Origin: Mixophyes australis
Lineage: Eukaryota > Chordata > Amphibia > Anura > Limnodynastidae
Reading direction: 5' to 3'
Assembly: GCA_036250195.1 (NCBI GenBank)
Contig: JAVHZZ010000010.1
Span: forward strand, 81,451,257-81,515,256
Length of the DNA: 64,000 bases
Each line of letters opens with the position of its first letter. Position 1 is the stretch's first letter. Shown one piece after another: positions 1-52,499 of this stretch. The position numbers and the translations under genes were made by a program. The notes under the pieces are model-generated. The model was not told the origin of the DNA, ran no database searches, and saw nothing but the letters and a program-made list of their open reading frames with translations.

Positions 1-1590
1 AGGGCAGGTAGTTGGACAGGAGACAGAAAGAAAGTCTGAGACATCACCCTCAGTTATAGGCTCGAATATAAAGAGGGTGCATGAATGAGCTACAAATGGC
101 AAAAAACACTCCTTGGAGATGTACAGTGTAAATCTTTTTTGGGGGTGTGACTGAGGTGTAACCTACATGGCAGCAGGAAGGGCGGTGTCAGGACTAGAGG
201 TAGGTATATTGTACACTGAACATGAGTTCCAGGTTATCCCTGCCGTCAACATAGGTTTTATGTCTGTCCTTGTCCCATGGGGGTGGCAATCTGCATGAAA
301 TCTCATAGATATCCCCATGTGTCATTATTGCCCTGGTGACAGCAGGAAACACCAGTGACACGAGATCTGGGTCTGCAGCAGTGCCCCTAGCATGTGTTTA
401 CATGCTTTGACATAAGCTGGGAGGTCTATGACATTCTAGTCTATGGTATTGCATGTTAACAAAAAATGTATAAAAAATAAATTAATAAAATGGTAAAAAA
501 AATACAAACATGTATTATTCGGTGATAATCGTATTATCGATGACCACAATTCCGACATCCTTCATCCCTACAAAAACAAAACTGATTGCAGAAAAAAATG
601 AAGTTAATACAAGCAGACTTGCCTGAAAGTCTGCGGTGTCCAGACATTGCTGCTTTAAATTAGCATTCATCTAAGTCACGCACACGTCAGACTCAAGTGC
701 CAGAGAGCTGTCCATTCGGAATCACTGACTGTCAGCCTGCGGTGCCATCGGACATCTGCATCTTCAGCTTTCAGGCAAGTCTGCTTGTATTTACTTTGTT
801 TTGTTCTGTCGGAATTGTGGTCATCTATATTCCGTACCCAACCCGTATTATTGGGTTGAAAAGGAGGAAATGGGAAACACACATATAAAACATATTTTAT
901 ATGTACATTTTATTATAGCAAAAAAAAATGTTAGCCGCTCCTAAGACGCAATTTTGGCACGGACACGTGGAAATGAAAGGTTTAAAGGGGGCAAAGAACG
1001 AGAGCTGACATGAAATGTTAGTAAGGTTAGTGGGGTTTCTTGATCTACATATAAAAAGGTAAGGAATATTTAAAATAAAGGAAAAACCAGCATTAAATAC
1101 ACCTAAAAACAGGAGAAGGGAGAGGTAAAGCAGATGGCTGTATGACTTATAGTATTTTTGGTGTGAAGTGAATGGTACATACCTGTCAACATTTCTAACT
1201 GGACATTTGTGATAAAAACAAAAGGAAGCCAAGAAAGAGCACAAACTTGAAACCAATAAGTAACAATTTAATAAAATCAGTAAAAAATGATTTAAAATAA
1301 ACCTGAGATAAAACAGGAAGGAATAAATGATGGGTAATAATCACAACACAAGATTGTATAAGCACAGTCCAAATTCCTAATGTTCTTGATTTGTGATCAG
1401 TATCCCATAAAAAAGTCCACATGTTGATCAACTATATATAGATGGTGGAATAGCAATCAATAGTCTGTGGGCTCAGGCAACAAAAAGCACAGCTTTGTGT
1501 GCATATGAACTTCAAATAAAATAAAACAGGATGTAGCTGAGAAATAATTTCCATACAATATAGATGGTAGTTATCCGTTTCTCCAGCCTG
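1..1590. other. TH upstream intron, unassigned sequence
   Basis: AT-rich non-coding sequence with short open frames of no recognisable family. I looked here and up to 4996 for TH exons 1-2 and saw none. Confidence 0.5.
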
Positions 1591-1595
1591 TGAGA

Positions 1596-1823
1596 TGAAT
1601 CGGATAGATGACAGTCTGTCCATGAGCCAATGAATATACATTAAAGCATCTGGAACTGTGCATAAGATGAAAAAAACCCCGGGGTTTGTAATGGTTGCTT
1701 CACACCAAAAAGAACTCCACATCCTGACGCGTTTCTCGGCATTTAGCAAGCCATTTCATCAGAGGCATGCTTTAATGTATGTTTGTTGGGTCATGGACAG
1801 ACTGTCATCTATCTGATTCATCT
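1596..1823 (-). repeat. Foldback repeat with GAAACGCGT-type core
   Basis: Arms at about 1596-1650 and 1767-1823 are inverted copies of each other; both include GACAGACTGTCAT or its complement. Between them, read on the minus strand, is CTGATGAAATGG followed by GAGAAACGCGTCAGG. A related core occurs near 31339-31387 and 50930-50965. Confidence 0.6.
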
Positions 1824-2511
1824 CATGTGGGGCCTCATTCATATTTGGACATAAGCCCGACTGCGTGAAATAGCTCTCTGCATGCTCAAAAAGGGACCTT
1901 ATGTCAGTCAAAGCTATTGCATGCAATTCATGTCCGAACTCAAATGACACTTATGACTGCCTAAGACTTGAAGGGCAAAACGGAGGAGGGAATAAGGCAA
2001 TGTACAGTAAGGGTGTGCTGAGGGTTGTCCTACGCAGATGGAGCTGACTCATAAGAACACTTGGTTTTAGCCGTCTCATTTGCCCAGCTACAGGGCATGT
2101 GTAATTGCTGACTGAAAGTGATTACTGACACGGCATAGTATTAGAGATGTTCACTGACCCCCATGTTTTGGTTTTGATTTTGGATCTGGATTAAGTTCAT
2201 GTTTTGGTTTTGGCAAAACATCCCTCGGGTGTTTTGGTTTTGTATCTGTAATTTTTCGAAAAATAGCTAAAATATATTAAAATCACATCATTTTGCTCTT
2301 TTTGTGTTCCTACATTTCCAGTCAATTTTGGCCACCTCACAGGTCACAATATTATTTTCATCCACTTTCGGACTAAGACTGCAGGGACTTGGCTGTTTGC
2401 TAAGCAACAGAGCAACGACACAAACACACGGCAGTTCATAGCACATCTAGGAAACATTGCCACACAGCAGTGGCAGAAAAGAAAAGTGATGCAAAATGGA
2501 ATCATCCTTGG

Positions 2512-2710
2512 GATGAGATCCTGGATTTAAGAGAACTTGAACACGAGAGATACACTCCGCTTCAGAAGAATAATACAGAGGAGATCCTGAAGCAAGATGA
2601 TAAATATGTCCTGTTTAAAGAACTGCTAAGAGACCTGAGAAAACAAATGGGTGCGTCACCGGCCCCTGCAGATGAAGATTTGGAAGACGAGGAGATCGTC
2701 GTCACCCAGA
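2512..2710 (+). pseudogene. NSMCE2-like coding fragment inside the hAT-like element
   Basis: An open frame (2470-2730, no ATG start) reads DEILDLRELEHERYTPLQ, then KQDDKYVLFKELLRDLRKQM, then an acidic stretch ending EEIVVTQST. I recognise this as the mid-protein segment of the SMC5/6 SUMO ligase NSE2/MMS21, just before its SP-RING domain. The resemblance covers the KF/YVxFKxxLxxLKKQ stretch and the acidic (D/E)-I-(I/V)-V-T-Q-S motif. The RING domain is absent because the sequence switches to 18S rRNA. The first ~14 codons of the frame come from the transposon. It is a truncated fragment with no expected ligase activity. Recognition is from memory of the family, not a search. Confidence 0.6.
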
Positions 2711-2890
2711 GCACACGGCCAGTGCAGTGAAACTGCGAATGGCTCAGTAAATCAGTTATGGTTCCTCGCTCCACCCATTACTTGGATAACTGTGGTAATT
2801 CTACAGCTAATACATGACACACTAACGCTGACCCCTTGGGATGCGTGTATTTATCAGACCAAGACCAATCCGGAGTGCCCCGGCGAGTTA
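2706..2890 (+). pseudogene. 18S rRNA fragment (5' domain), diverged
   Basis: Contains GTGAAACTGCGAATGGCTCA, AAATCAGTTATGGTTCC, ACTTGGATAACTGTGGTAAT and TTTATCAGACCAA in the order found in the 5' domain of eukaryotic small-subunit rRNA, about nucleotides 60-220. It is in sense orientation, fused directly to the NSMCE2-like fragment, and has small deletions. It is a captured or retroposed piece, not an rRNA gene. Confidence 0.88.
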
Positions 2891-4083
2891 GAGATGGTGA
2901 ACCCAGTAAAAAACTAATTATGTGGTCACACGTACGAGAAATAAACAATTGAAAGGATGATTGAAAACAAACTTCAGCCCTTATAGCACATGTAGGTAAC
3001 ATTGGCACAGAGCGGTAGCTGAATGGAAAAGGGGTGCAAGATGGAATTGTCCTTGGGACTTGTAATGTATCTTAAAAGGGCCATGCACACTTTTACAAAC
3101 CAAGCACTTCAACGACAAGGAATGCCACTTTTGTGGCTGAAGTGCTTGGTTTGTTTGGGCCCCCCACAAAACAAGGTAACAATGGGCTTAAAGCAGCTAA
3201 GGTAACAGTGCTGTCAATGAACTCTACAGTAGGAAGATGTTATCATCATCTTCAGCCTCATCCTCACCTTCAACAGTGTTTACATTTTCCTTACACAATA
3301 TTAGTTCACCTCTGCAGGAAACCACCGTTGGAGAAGTCTCTGTAACATAAATGTTAAAAACAAAAATGTAAAACAAAGCTTTTACCTTTTTAAAGAAAAA
3401 AACATATCTTTAATAAAGATGAAACTTTACTGTAGAAAAACATAAACTGCCAACATGTCATTTTACCCAAATATTAATAAGCATTCCAGCATCATCTAGC
3501 TTTCTTCTCTCAGCTCGATCCCAGCACCTGCAATCTACATTTGTCATCATCCTCACCCTCATCAGTGTGTACATCATCCTCACACAATACTAATTAATCT
3601 CTTCTGGTATCCACCATTACAGAAATCTCTGTACTTTGATCTAAATGCCAGTAAAGGCAAAACTTGCAAGATCCGACAACGTTTTGCCTCGTTTTCACTT
3701 CCGAGGTCACTTGAAAATATCGAGCTGCCTCTGCTCGGCGAAGTTCGGGTGGGCTCGGTTCTTCGAGATGCATCTCTACATAGTGTTTGTATTAAAAAAC
3801 TACACGTATGCGTGCCACTAGCTAGCACAGAACATGTGTATTCAAGTAAGAAAGACCATAAAAATGCATTGTACACACATTACACCCCAATTCTAATTGA
3901 AACGCATATTGAGATCCGCTTAGAATACAGTCGGTTGCTGTCCGCCCCACAGAAAAGTTCAAGTTGCTGTCCACACCACAGAAAAGAGGGCTCAACGCAG
4001 ACTGTACACTGGAGGGGTGGATCTGTCAATACGCGGCACTAAAGTGCCTGTTCTCGAGGGAGGGACCAGCCTGTCAATGAGTC

Positions 4084-4245
4084 CTAGACCAGTGTTGGCT
4101 AACCTGGGACACTTCAGGTGTTGTGAAACTACAAGTCCCAGCATACCCTTCCAGCAATAAGCTGCTATATATTGGCAAAGCATGCTGGGACTTGTAGTTT
4201 CACAAACACCTGGTGTGTCACAGGTTAGCCAATACTGACCTAGAC
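4084..4245. mobile_element. Palindromic MITE with two ZNF143-like motifs
   Basis: An inverted-repeat element: the left arm has TTGGCTAACCTG and ACTACAAGTCCCAGCATA, and the right arm has the complements CATGCTGGGACTTGTAGTTT and CAGGTTAGCCAATA. The ACTACAA-TCCCAGCATGC pattern resembles the ZNF143/Staf binding site and appears once per arm (about 4126-4146 and 4180-4200). Confidence 0.7.
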
Positions 4246-4996
4246 GGAGGTTGTTTCTGAGGAAATTGGAAACCTCCCTAATTGTGCACCTGGTTGGGGA
4301 CATAAATGTATGAACACTAGTGCAGTGTATAAAAGGCATTGTTACTCTTATTAAACAATCAAATGTTAGTTTTCATTTTGTAATCAGCACTAGAAAAATG
4401 ATAGACAAAATGTGATTGGTTGTAGTGGGAAACGCACCTTTTTCTTGTGCTTTGGTTTTCGCTTTGTGCTCTAGGCCTGTATTATTCTCTTCACTTACCA
4501 ACATGTGTGGAAGATTAGCTGTAGCGCTGGCACATTAGTGCACTGCATAGAGTGCTTTGTGATCTACACCAATTATAAGCACTGGTGCAAACAGAAGAAC
4601 GTTAATCTGTGCTCACAGATTGGTGCAGTGTTGATGCCAACACATGTAAAAAAAATAACCAGTCTTCAAACGCCAGATGATGCACCTGATACAGACATGA
4701 CACCAGTGAATAAGCCACCATTATAGTGGTGCAGTGTGAAACTAACTAACAAACTGAAATATAAATGTATATAGAAAATTAAGCTTTATAAAATCTTCTA
4801 TATGAATTATACACAAACTCTATTGATTAGAATTCCACATTCCCATGAATCATTCCAGTAAGTTCTATAAAGGAGATTGAGTAGAACCTGTCTGATAACT
4901 TTGCCTTTGTAAAACTGATGCCTGCAAAGTCAAATTTCTGCCATTAATGTTGGTCTGTAATATTTTACACTTATTGTAATTATCATTACCTCTCAG

Positions 4997-46498
<41,502 letters not shown>

Positions 46499-46885
46499 CA
46501 CACAGCACGCATCGCCTCCTACCATATGCTTCCTTAACGCACTATACGCTCTCCAATCTCTGTATTGTTTTCCTGATGTCTATTCACCAATTTGTATTTC
46601 CTAGAATAGAATCTCCTCCTCGACATTCAGTATTTCTTCTAGATACAGCCTAAATAACATTTGGTATTTTCTTATACACAGCATGTAACTCTCTATTATT
46701 ATAGAGAATGTAATGGTTTAGTCGTTTCCAATGTTATATGTGCAGAGATTTCATAATTATTGGGAAAGGTTCCTCTGCTAATCACTCTCTTACTCCTCCG
46801 TTTCCAATCAACACTATTATTTAGCTATTGTGGTTTATTAAAGAATTTTTTTTAAAAATGCAATAAATAAGCGTACATAAGCTAA
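46499..46885 (+). other. TH: TH 3' untranslated region (predicted)
   Basis: Sequence after the stop codon, not obviously repetitive. Candidate polyadenylation signals are ATTAAA at 46837-46842 and AATAAA at 46862-46867. The true cleavage site cannot be seen from sequence alone. Confidence 0.55.
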
Positions 46886-47211
46886 CCAAGGAATTGGAAA
46901 ATCACAAACTTGGGACTGGAAGATTAAATATTGACCTAGGGCCATTAAATCTAATATGCACATTGCTCTATGTACTAAAACTAATAAATGTATATGTAAA
47001 CCTTCAGGCCAGTGCAATCATTGGGAAGTATTTATTAATTTGAAAAAATGTAGAGGCGCAGGTTAAATTTTATGTCCCAATGCACCCATTTATTTGCCAT
47101 GTACATACTATAGAGCACACCTACAGTACTTTCCACTTATTGATGTATGCGCAGGTGCTTTGGGCATCGTTTTGCAGACCTGTCACAGAAATATGTTTAT
47201 CAGCAAATATA

Positions 47212-47502
47212 ATAACATACATGCCAACTTTAAAGATTTCTCCCCCAGGAAATCAGGAGGAGAAGTCATGTGACATGGGGTAGGAGGAGGGCGTGACCAT
47301 AGCCCCGCCCCCACTATAGAAACCCGAAATTCACAGCATTGAATGGAGGGGATGGAGATTAATGACACTATTAAGCCCCACCCCCTCCATTCACTGCTGG
47401 GAATTTTGCCAAATGCAAGAGCTTTGCCTACTCTTCCAGGACTCCCTGAAATTCGTGAGCTTCCCGGGAATTCCGGGAGAGTAGGCAAGTATGTATAATA
47501 AC
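47212..47502. mobile_element. MITE with inverted ends
   Basis: ATAACATACATGCCAACTTT at the left and GAGTAGGCAAGTATGTATAA at the right are imperfect inverted termini. The interior has CTCCATTCA/TGAATGGAGGGG and TTCCCGGGAATTCCGGGAG palindromes. Confidence 0.65.
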
Positions 47503-47806
47503 ATCACTTGCCCGTGACCAAGTTGAGTTTCTTCACGTGAAATTGGAGTTTAGGAAATACAAATAAATGACAAGTGATTTCCCGGAACAGTACGACAGCA
47601 AATTCCTTTTTCGCTCTGCAAAAGATTTAATCCATCATATATACATTGCAGGATTTTTCATATGGCCAGTTCTTGGAGATACCTTGAAAAATTAGAAATA
47701 TGTAAAGTAAGCAGAGGGGCTTAACACACACATAATCATGAGGGGTTATCATAATGTCTTAATTAGAGTGGCTTTCTTGCAAGCTTTTCGGCAGGATCGT
47801 AAGACA

Positions 47807-48269
47807 ATAAGGGTTATTTACCAACATTGAGCAAAAGCATAGTTAGCATTCAGCAATTGGCATTTATCTGTCTACTGCAAGTTAGACAAAGAAAGACAAA
47901 GTCTGATTGGATGCTATTATTTTAGTGCAGATTGGCACCGTTAAGCAGTGTAAGGTCTTGTTAATAGGCGTTCTTAAGCCTATTAAACATACTTGAATGC
48001 TGATAGACCAAATGATGTCAGAAAATGGACAAACGCCCACTTCTCTTTGCTTTAATTTCTCCATGGCCTGCAGGATTTAGAAGCGTTAACGCTCAGTAAA
48101 TTGTCTCTATGTAGCTGGCTATAAGTGCTGCAGGGAAGCATCAGGCATTAAGAAACACGCTTTTAATGCTCTAATAAACAGGAATTAAATACAAGGATAT
48201 GTCTCTGCTTTCAACTAAAGTTGTTAATTAATGCCGGTGTGTACGCACCTTTAGTAAATAACCCTTATT
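47807..48269. mobile_element. MITE with perfect 16-bp terminal inverted repeats
   Basis: AATAAGGGTTATTTAC at 47807-47822 and the exact complement at 48254-48269. The 463-bp interior has no coding capacity. Confidence 0.85.
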
Positions 48270-48561
48270 TTTTACTACTAGTAAAATAAGTAAGAGGAAT
48301 CATTTTAATTTTGTGTTTCAAATTTCATCAGTGGCTTATACAATGACTTGTATGATCTGGCAAACATAGTCTACTGGCACAGTGTTAAAATAACATGATT
48401 CCTTACATATACTTTCTTCTATACTTTATAAGTATATTATATGCTTATATCTTCTACGCATTGTAAAAGTATCAGAGATCCTTTACCAGGGAGTATAAGC
48501 CAGAACCTATATAAATCTGTACTGTAGCAATTTCCTCTTTCATTATAATCAGAACACCAGG

Positions 48562-48724
48562 TGAATATGGGTGACTGGCAAAATCTCGCAGCTCCCTGAG
48601 CTGCGATTGAAATTCATTGAGTAAACTACCGTATTAACGGTATTTACGCGCATATTACCGTATTAACGGTAATATTTTTCGAGCGCTCGTTTTCCGGGGA
48701 TCTCGCTAACAATTGAATACCCCC
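48562..48724. mobile_element. MITE relative of 24286-24508, partial
   Basis: Shares CTCGCAGCTCCCTGAG, AACGGTATTTACGCG and the end AACAATTGAATACCCCC with the copy at 24286. The left terminus is missing or diverged. Confidence 0.7.
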
Positions 48725-48761
48725 CTCAGAGTCTCATCAAAGAACAAAAAACATACGTATT

Positions 48762-49106
48762 GGGCTGGATTCATTAAGAAACTTAGGCAAGAAATTGAGT
48801 ACATTTTTTTACTTACGTTTTCTGGACAAAACCATGTTAAAATGCAAGGGGTGCAAATTAGTTTTCTATTTTGCACAAAAGTTAAATACTGTCTGTTTTT
48901 TCATGTAGCAAACAAATATCAACTTTAAATTTCAGTGTACAAATAAGCTATCAAGTATTTGTGTGCTACATGAAAAAAGTATTTAACTTATATGCAAAAT
49001 AATAAACTAATTTGCACCCCTTGCATTGTAACATGGTTTTGTCCAGAAAACTTACGTAAGAAAACTTACTCAAATTCTTGCCTAAGTTCCTCAATGAATC
49101 AGGGCC
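48762..49106. mobile_element. Palindromic MITE (family 2, copy 3)
   Basis: GGGCTGGATTCATTAAG to AATGAATCAGGGCC, with GACAAAACCATGTTAAAATG and its complement inside. Closely similar in layout to 37863-38197. Confidence 0.88.
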
Positions 49107-49108
49107 AT

Positions 49109-49330
49109 TGGGCTTTTTTTTAAAATGCACAGAAGTCGGGCATATGCAAATTAGTATTCAACAATAAGCGGATGTAAAAACATGTCTATTGATGAATACG
49201 GTCTAGGTCCGCTCTGCTCTAACAGACAATACACTGCAGGATACGTCCAATACATGTATGGAATATAATATAAAGTCACAAAAGAACACACAGAAAAAAC
49301 ATTAAAAAACAAAAAACAAACAAAAAGGAG
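49109..49330. mobile_element. MITE family 3, left part of a split copy
   Basis: AAGTCGGGCATATGC, GAATACGGTCTAGGTCCGCT and AATACACTGCAGGATACG parallel 40950-41190. The match stops at an A-rich stretch near 49300-49330 and resumes near 56420. Confidence 0.65.
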
Positions 49331-50285
49331 CATGGCCCTGTTTCACCTTGGGAATAGGTGCAGCAGTGTAGGTGTTCCTTGCGCTCCCTCCCGCACTAGT
49401 GCCGTAGCTTGGGCCTACCATGCAGTGTCCGCCATCTTCCAAGGCAGTGCCCTCTGGACATCCTGGCCACAGCAGACCGGTGCGGTCGCGTTCATCCCTC
49501 GGTCTGCCACATCACCGAGACGCTGCCCCTGGAGATCCGGCGGCACTGTGTGGCAAGCTACTGATCGTGACTGCCTTTTGGCTCCAGCCACCCACCTTTG
49601 CCACTACCAGCTTCTCAGTTTTGACACGATTGTGGGAGCCTGCAGCAACCTCCATTTAACACACCGAATTTTCCACTAGCCCAGTGTTGCTCGATACTAC
49701 CCCATTATCGAGCGCAGGGTCTGAGACCACCAACACATTTTCTTCTCCATGAGGTACTCCCTGCTGGCAGCCATCTTGCTTTCCAGCTGGCTCCAAATTG
49801 CTGCTGGCTGGACTGACCTCCACCAGTAAGCACTGCATGCACGATAGCTACTGTGACACCTGGATACCATACCTTGGGGTCTCTAACACTCACTGACTTC
49901 TATACTGCTGAAATGGCCTTGTGCTCAGCCCTGTCATCCCCCTAATTTGGAATCCTCTCCTACTGCTACTGACCCCCCATACTGGTATACAATCGCAGTA
50001 GTGAGCCTGTCCAGACATCTATGTGCAGACATCAGTGGACACAAGCACAGATACCAACATTTCACCTGGTTGTCTCTTGCTTCGAGGTATGTTACTGCCA
50101 TACATACTAAGAACCCACTAGTCCAACTACTAGTAAACCTTGTTGTGTACGCCCTGCACCCTCTGTGGCATGCTACATGCCAGCAGTATAACCTGGCAGT
50201 GACTCTCCATCTCATACCATCTTCTAACCTGCTTGGTCAATCTAGCCCATCCAAGATTGGATATATCTCTGGGCTGATGGCTTAG
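49331..50285 (+). mobile_element. Possible L1-type 5' region
   Basis: GC-rich sequence that begins abruptly after the split MITE and lies upstream of an L1 ORF2 remnant in the same orientation. Its start fits an L1 5' UTR inserted at an A-rich site. No ORF1 is recognised, so this is an inference from position. Confidence 0.3.
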
Positions 50286-50291
50286 TTGAGC

Positions 50292-50590
50292 TTATGTGAT
50301 TTGGGCCTTGCCACCCCACTGGCGGCCTATTATTCTATACTCTGTCCCATGTACCTGGGCTAAGTGAGCCATATCTAAATGGAATTCATGCTTCCTATTC
50401 TTCAGTATTGCTCTGAGTTCACATATAACATTCGAACTAAAGAAGATCAAGTCTTCATCCAAGTCGGTTCCACCGGTCAATTTCTTTTGTAATATGGCCA
50501 CCACTTCCATGTCTGGTGCCTCCAGATCACCGATCACAGATAAATCTCTGAACTCGTGCTCGGCCTCCTCTGTTGCGGAGGAGAATCCAC
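50292..50590 (-). other. Unrecognised minus-strand open stretch
   Basis: An open frame reading EEAEHEFRDLSVIGDLEAPD then VVAILQKKLTGGTDLDEDLI, acidic and helical-looking. It could be a fragment of a mobile-element protein. I cannot name the family. Confidence 0.25.
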
Positions 50591-50599
50591 TCTCTCCTT

Positions 50600-52260
50600 A
50601 TTGAAAGAGGCAAGATGTGTGAGTTGTATGTTTCAGTTGTCTTCACATGCTAACTCCTTAGTCCACAGCGCTATAGTTTGTACTTAGTGATTGTGTTGTT
50701 CATTGAGTTTTCCGTTTTGTTTAAAGGTTTTTAGTTGTGTATGTTACAGCTCTGACCTGCTCTGATGTTAGATTGTTAAAATGTTTTATCACCAATGTCG
50801 AATCGGTCTACCTAACATTGAATTGATTAGTGATGCTTGCGTATAGTTTTAGGATCGGTATTGCTAGCTGATCCACACCAGTTTTCTGAGTCATTAATAG
50901 TTGCTTATTCTATTGATTTGCATAAAGGTATTCAACCAAGCAAGAAGCGAAACGCGCGTCAGACGTTCACCTCACTGTATGATCCAATAATTTCTAACCA
51001 CCTAGGCAGACTAGTTAGTGTTAATACTGCCTAAGTTAGCCAGTCAGATACTTAAAACTTTTTACTTACAATGGAACAGACTATTATGCTTTAGATACTA
51101 TACTGCGGATAACAGGCAGTTACTGAGGCTTCACTAGTAATAGCCTTATGTGGCTTATATTAACGCCATAATAAGGTTCTTTTAGCGGCATAATAAGGAT
51201 AGTGGCGAATGACCACTATATTGGTGATAGTTCATCAAAAGCCAATACACCTATGAACTTATTGGCGGCCACATAATAACTTTGGTTTAATGCTACTATT
51301 CAAACTTTAGAGTCTAGTCTGCTCTCTTTGAGTGACAGCATCTTAATGTGCACAGATTATTTGTATCATTATAAGATACACTCTCTTTTGGCCATATTGT
51401 CTGGTTGAGTATATAATGAGTAATATGAAGAACATTTTTTTGCTGCAACTATACAGTAATCATCATCATCACAATTTATTTATATAGCGCCACTAATTCC
51501 GCAGTGCTGTACAGAGAACTCACTCACATAAGTCTCTGCCCCTTTGGAGCTTACAGTCTTAATTCACTAACACACAGACTAGGGTCAATTTGATAGCAGC
51601 CAATTAACCTACTAGTAAGTTTTTGGAGTGTGGGAGGAAACCCACGCAAACATGGGGAGAAATTACAAACTCCACACAGGAGTGTGGTGATTTTGCCATG
51701 GTTGGGAACTGAACTCATGACCCCAGTGCTGTGAGGCAGAAGTGCTAACCACTAAGCCACCGTGCTGCCCATAGATATAAATAGAGGCGGGGTTTCTATA
51801 AATAATAATTGGAAACTCACTGTGTAATACTCATCAGATCATTGAGATCAGACACTAGGTGGTTTTATGATTTTTATTGAAATGTATTAATACAACAATC
51901 AATTAACATTATATAAGGTTTAGGATCAGATGGTGAGTCTTGGTAGTAATTCTACCATTTTATTACACCATTTCATTTTTTCCACTCTTTATGTTTTTAG
52001 TATTTCTCTACTAGCTTAATATTTAGACAAAAAGGAAAATAGTTTTAATATTATTATTAAAGAAATAAGTTTTAATGGTATCTATTCTCAAGTCACTGAG
52101 TGCCCCATTTTGAACATTTCTTTTATTCTTTATTGGAATCTTCTTGTATTAGTATGTTTAATGTTCTGGGTGCACCACCTGTTAATGAATATCATGTACA
52201 CAGAGTCATATACTAAGGATTGGGGATGTGACAGCCTAGCGCGGTGATATCTTTACCTGT
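50600..52260. other. Unassigned repeat-like sequence interrupted by a SINE
   Basis: Contains AAGCGAAACGCGCGTCAGAC at about 50943-50962, the same style of core as near 1730. It is interrupted by the SINE at 51460-51770. No coding region. Confidence 0.4.
51460..51770 (-). mobile_element. tRNA-derived SINE with L2-type tail
   Basis: The minus strand starts GGGCAGCACGGTGGCTTAGT, has CCATGGCAAAATCACC in place of the usual CCATGG-TTATCTG, and ends in GGCGCTATATAAATAAA with a (GAT)n tail. Near full length. Confidence 0.88.
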
Positions 52261-52499
52261 CGTGTGCATTTTGGTTTTCCACTACAGGCCCATCAGGTGA
52301 GGCCAAGCCAGGCCTCCACCCCTCTTACTAACCACCTCTTTGCTACATTGCTCCTGTAGCAAAATCTTAATTTCTGCTATGGAAACTATTTCTGATTTAT
52401 TTCCTTGTATTCCCCTCCCTCTTCTCCCCCAGGTTACCCCCCACCCCCCCACCACCAATATTGCAGTTCTGTACTCATATTCTCATTTTTAGTCTACAC

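Larger units (their letters stand above)
2142..3778. mobile_element. hAT-like non-autonomous element carrying captured host sequence
   Basis: Starts TAGAGATGTTC and ends GCATCTCTA, giving short inverted termini. It is flanked by near-identical 8-bp repeats CATAGTAT (2134-2141) and CATAGTGT (3779-3786), the target-duplication length of hAT transposons. Subterminal regions are rich in GTTTTGGTTTTG-like runs. No transposase is seen. An internal segment of about 80 bp (2437-2513) recurs diverged at 2985-3060, bracketing the NSMCE2/18S insert. Confidence 0.7.

Noticed and set aside
2706..2890. A functional 18S rRNA gene
   Set aside because: Only about 160-185 nt of the 5' domain is present, with deletions, and it is joined to unrelated sequence.
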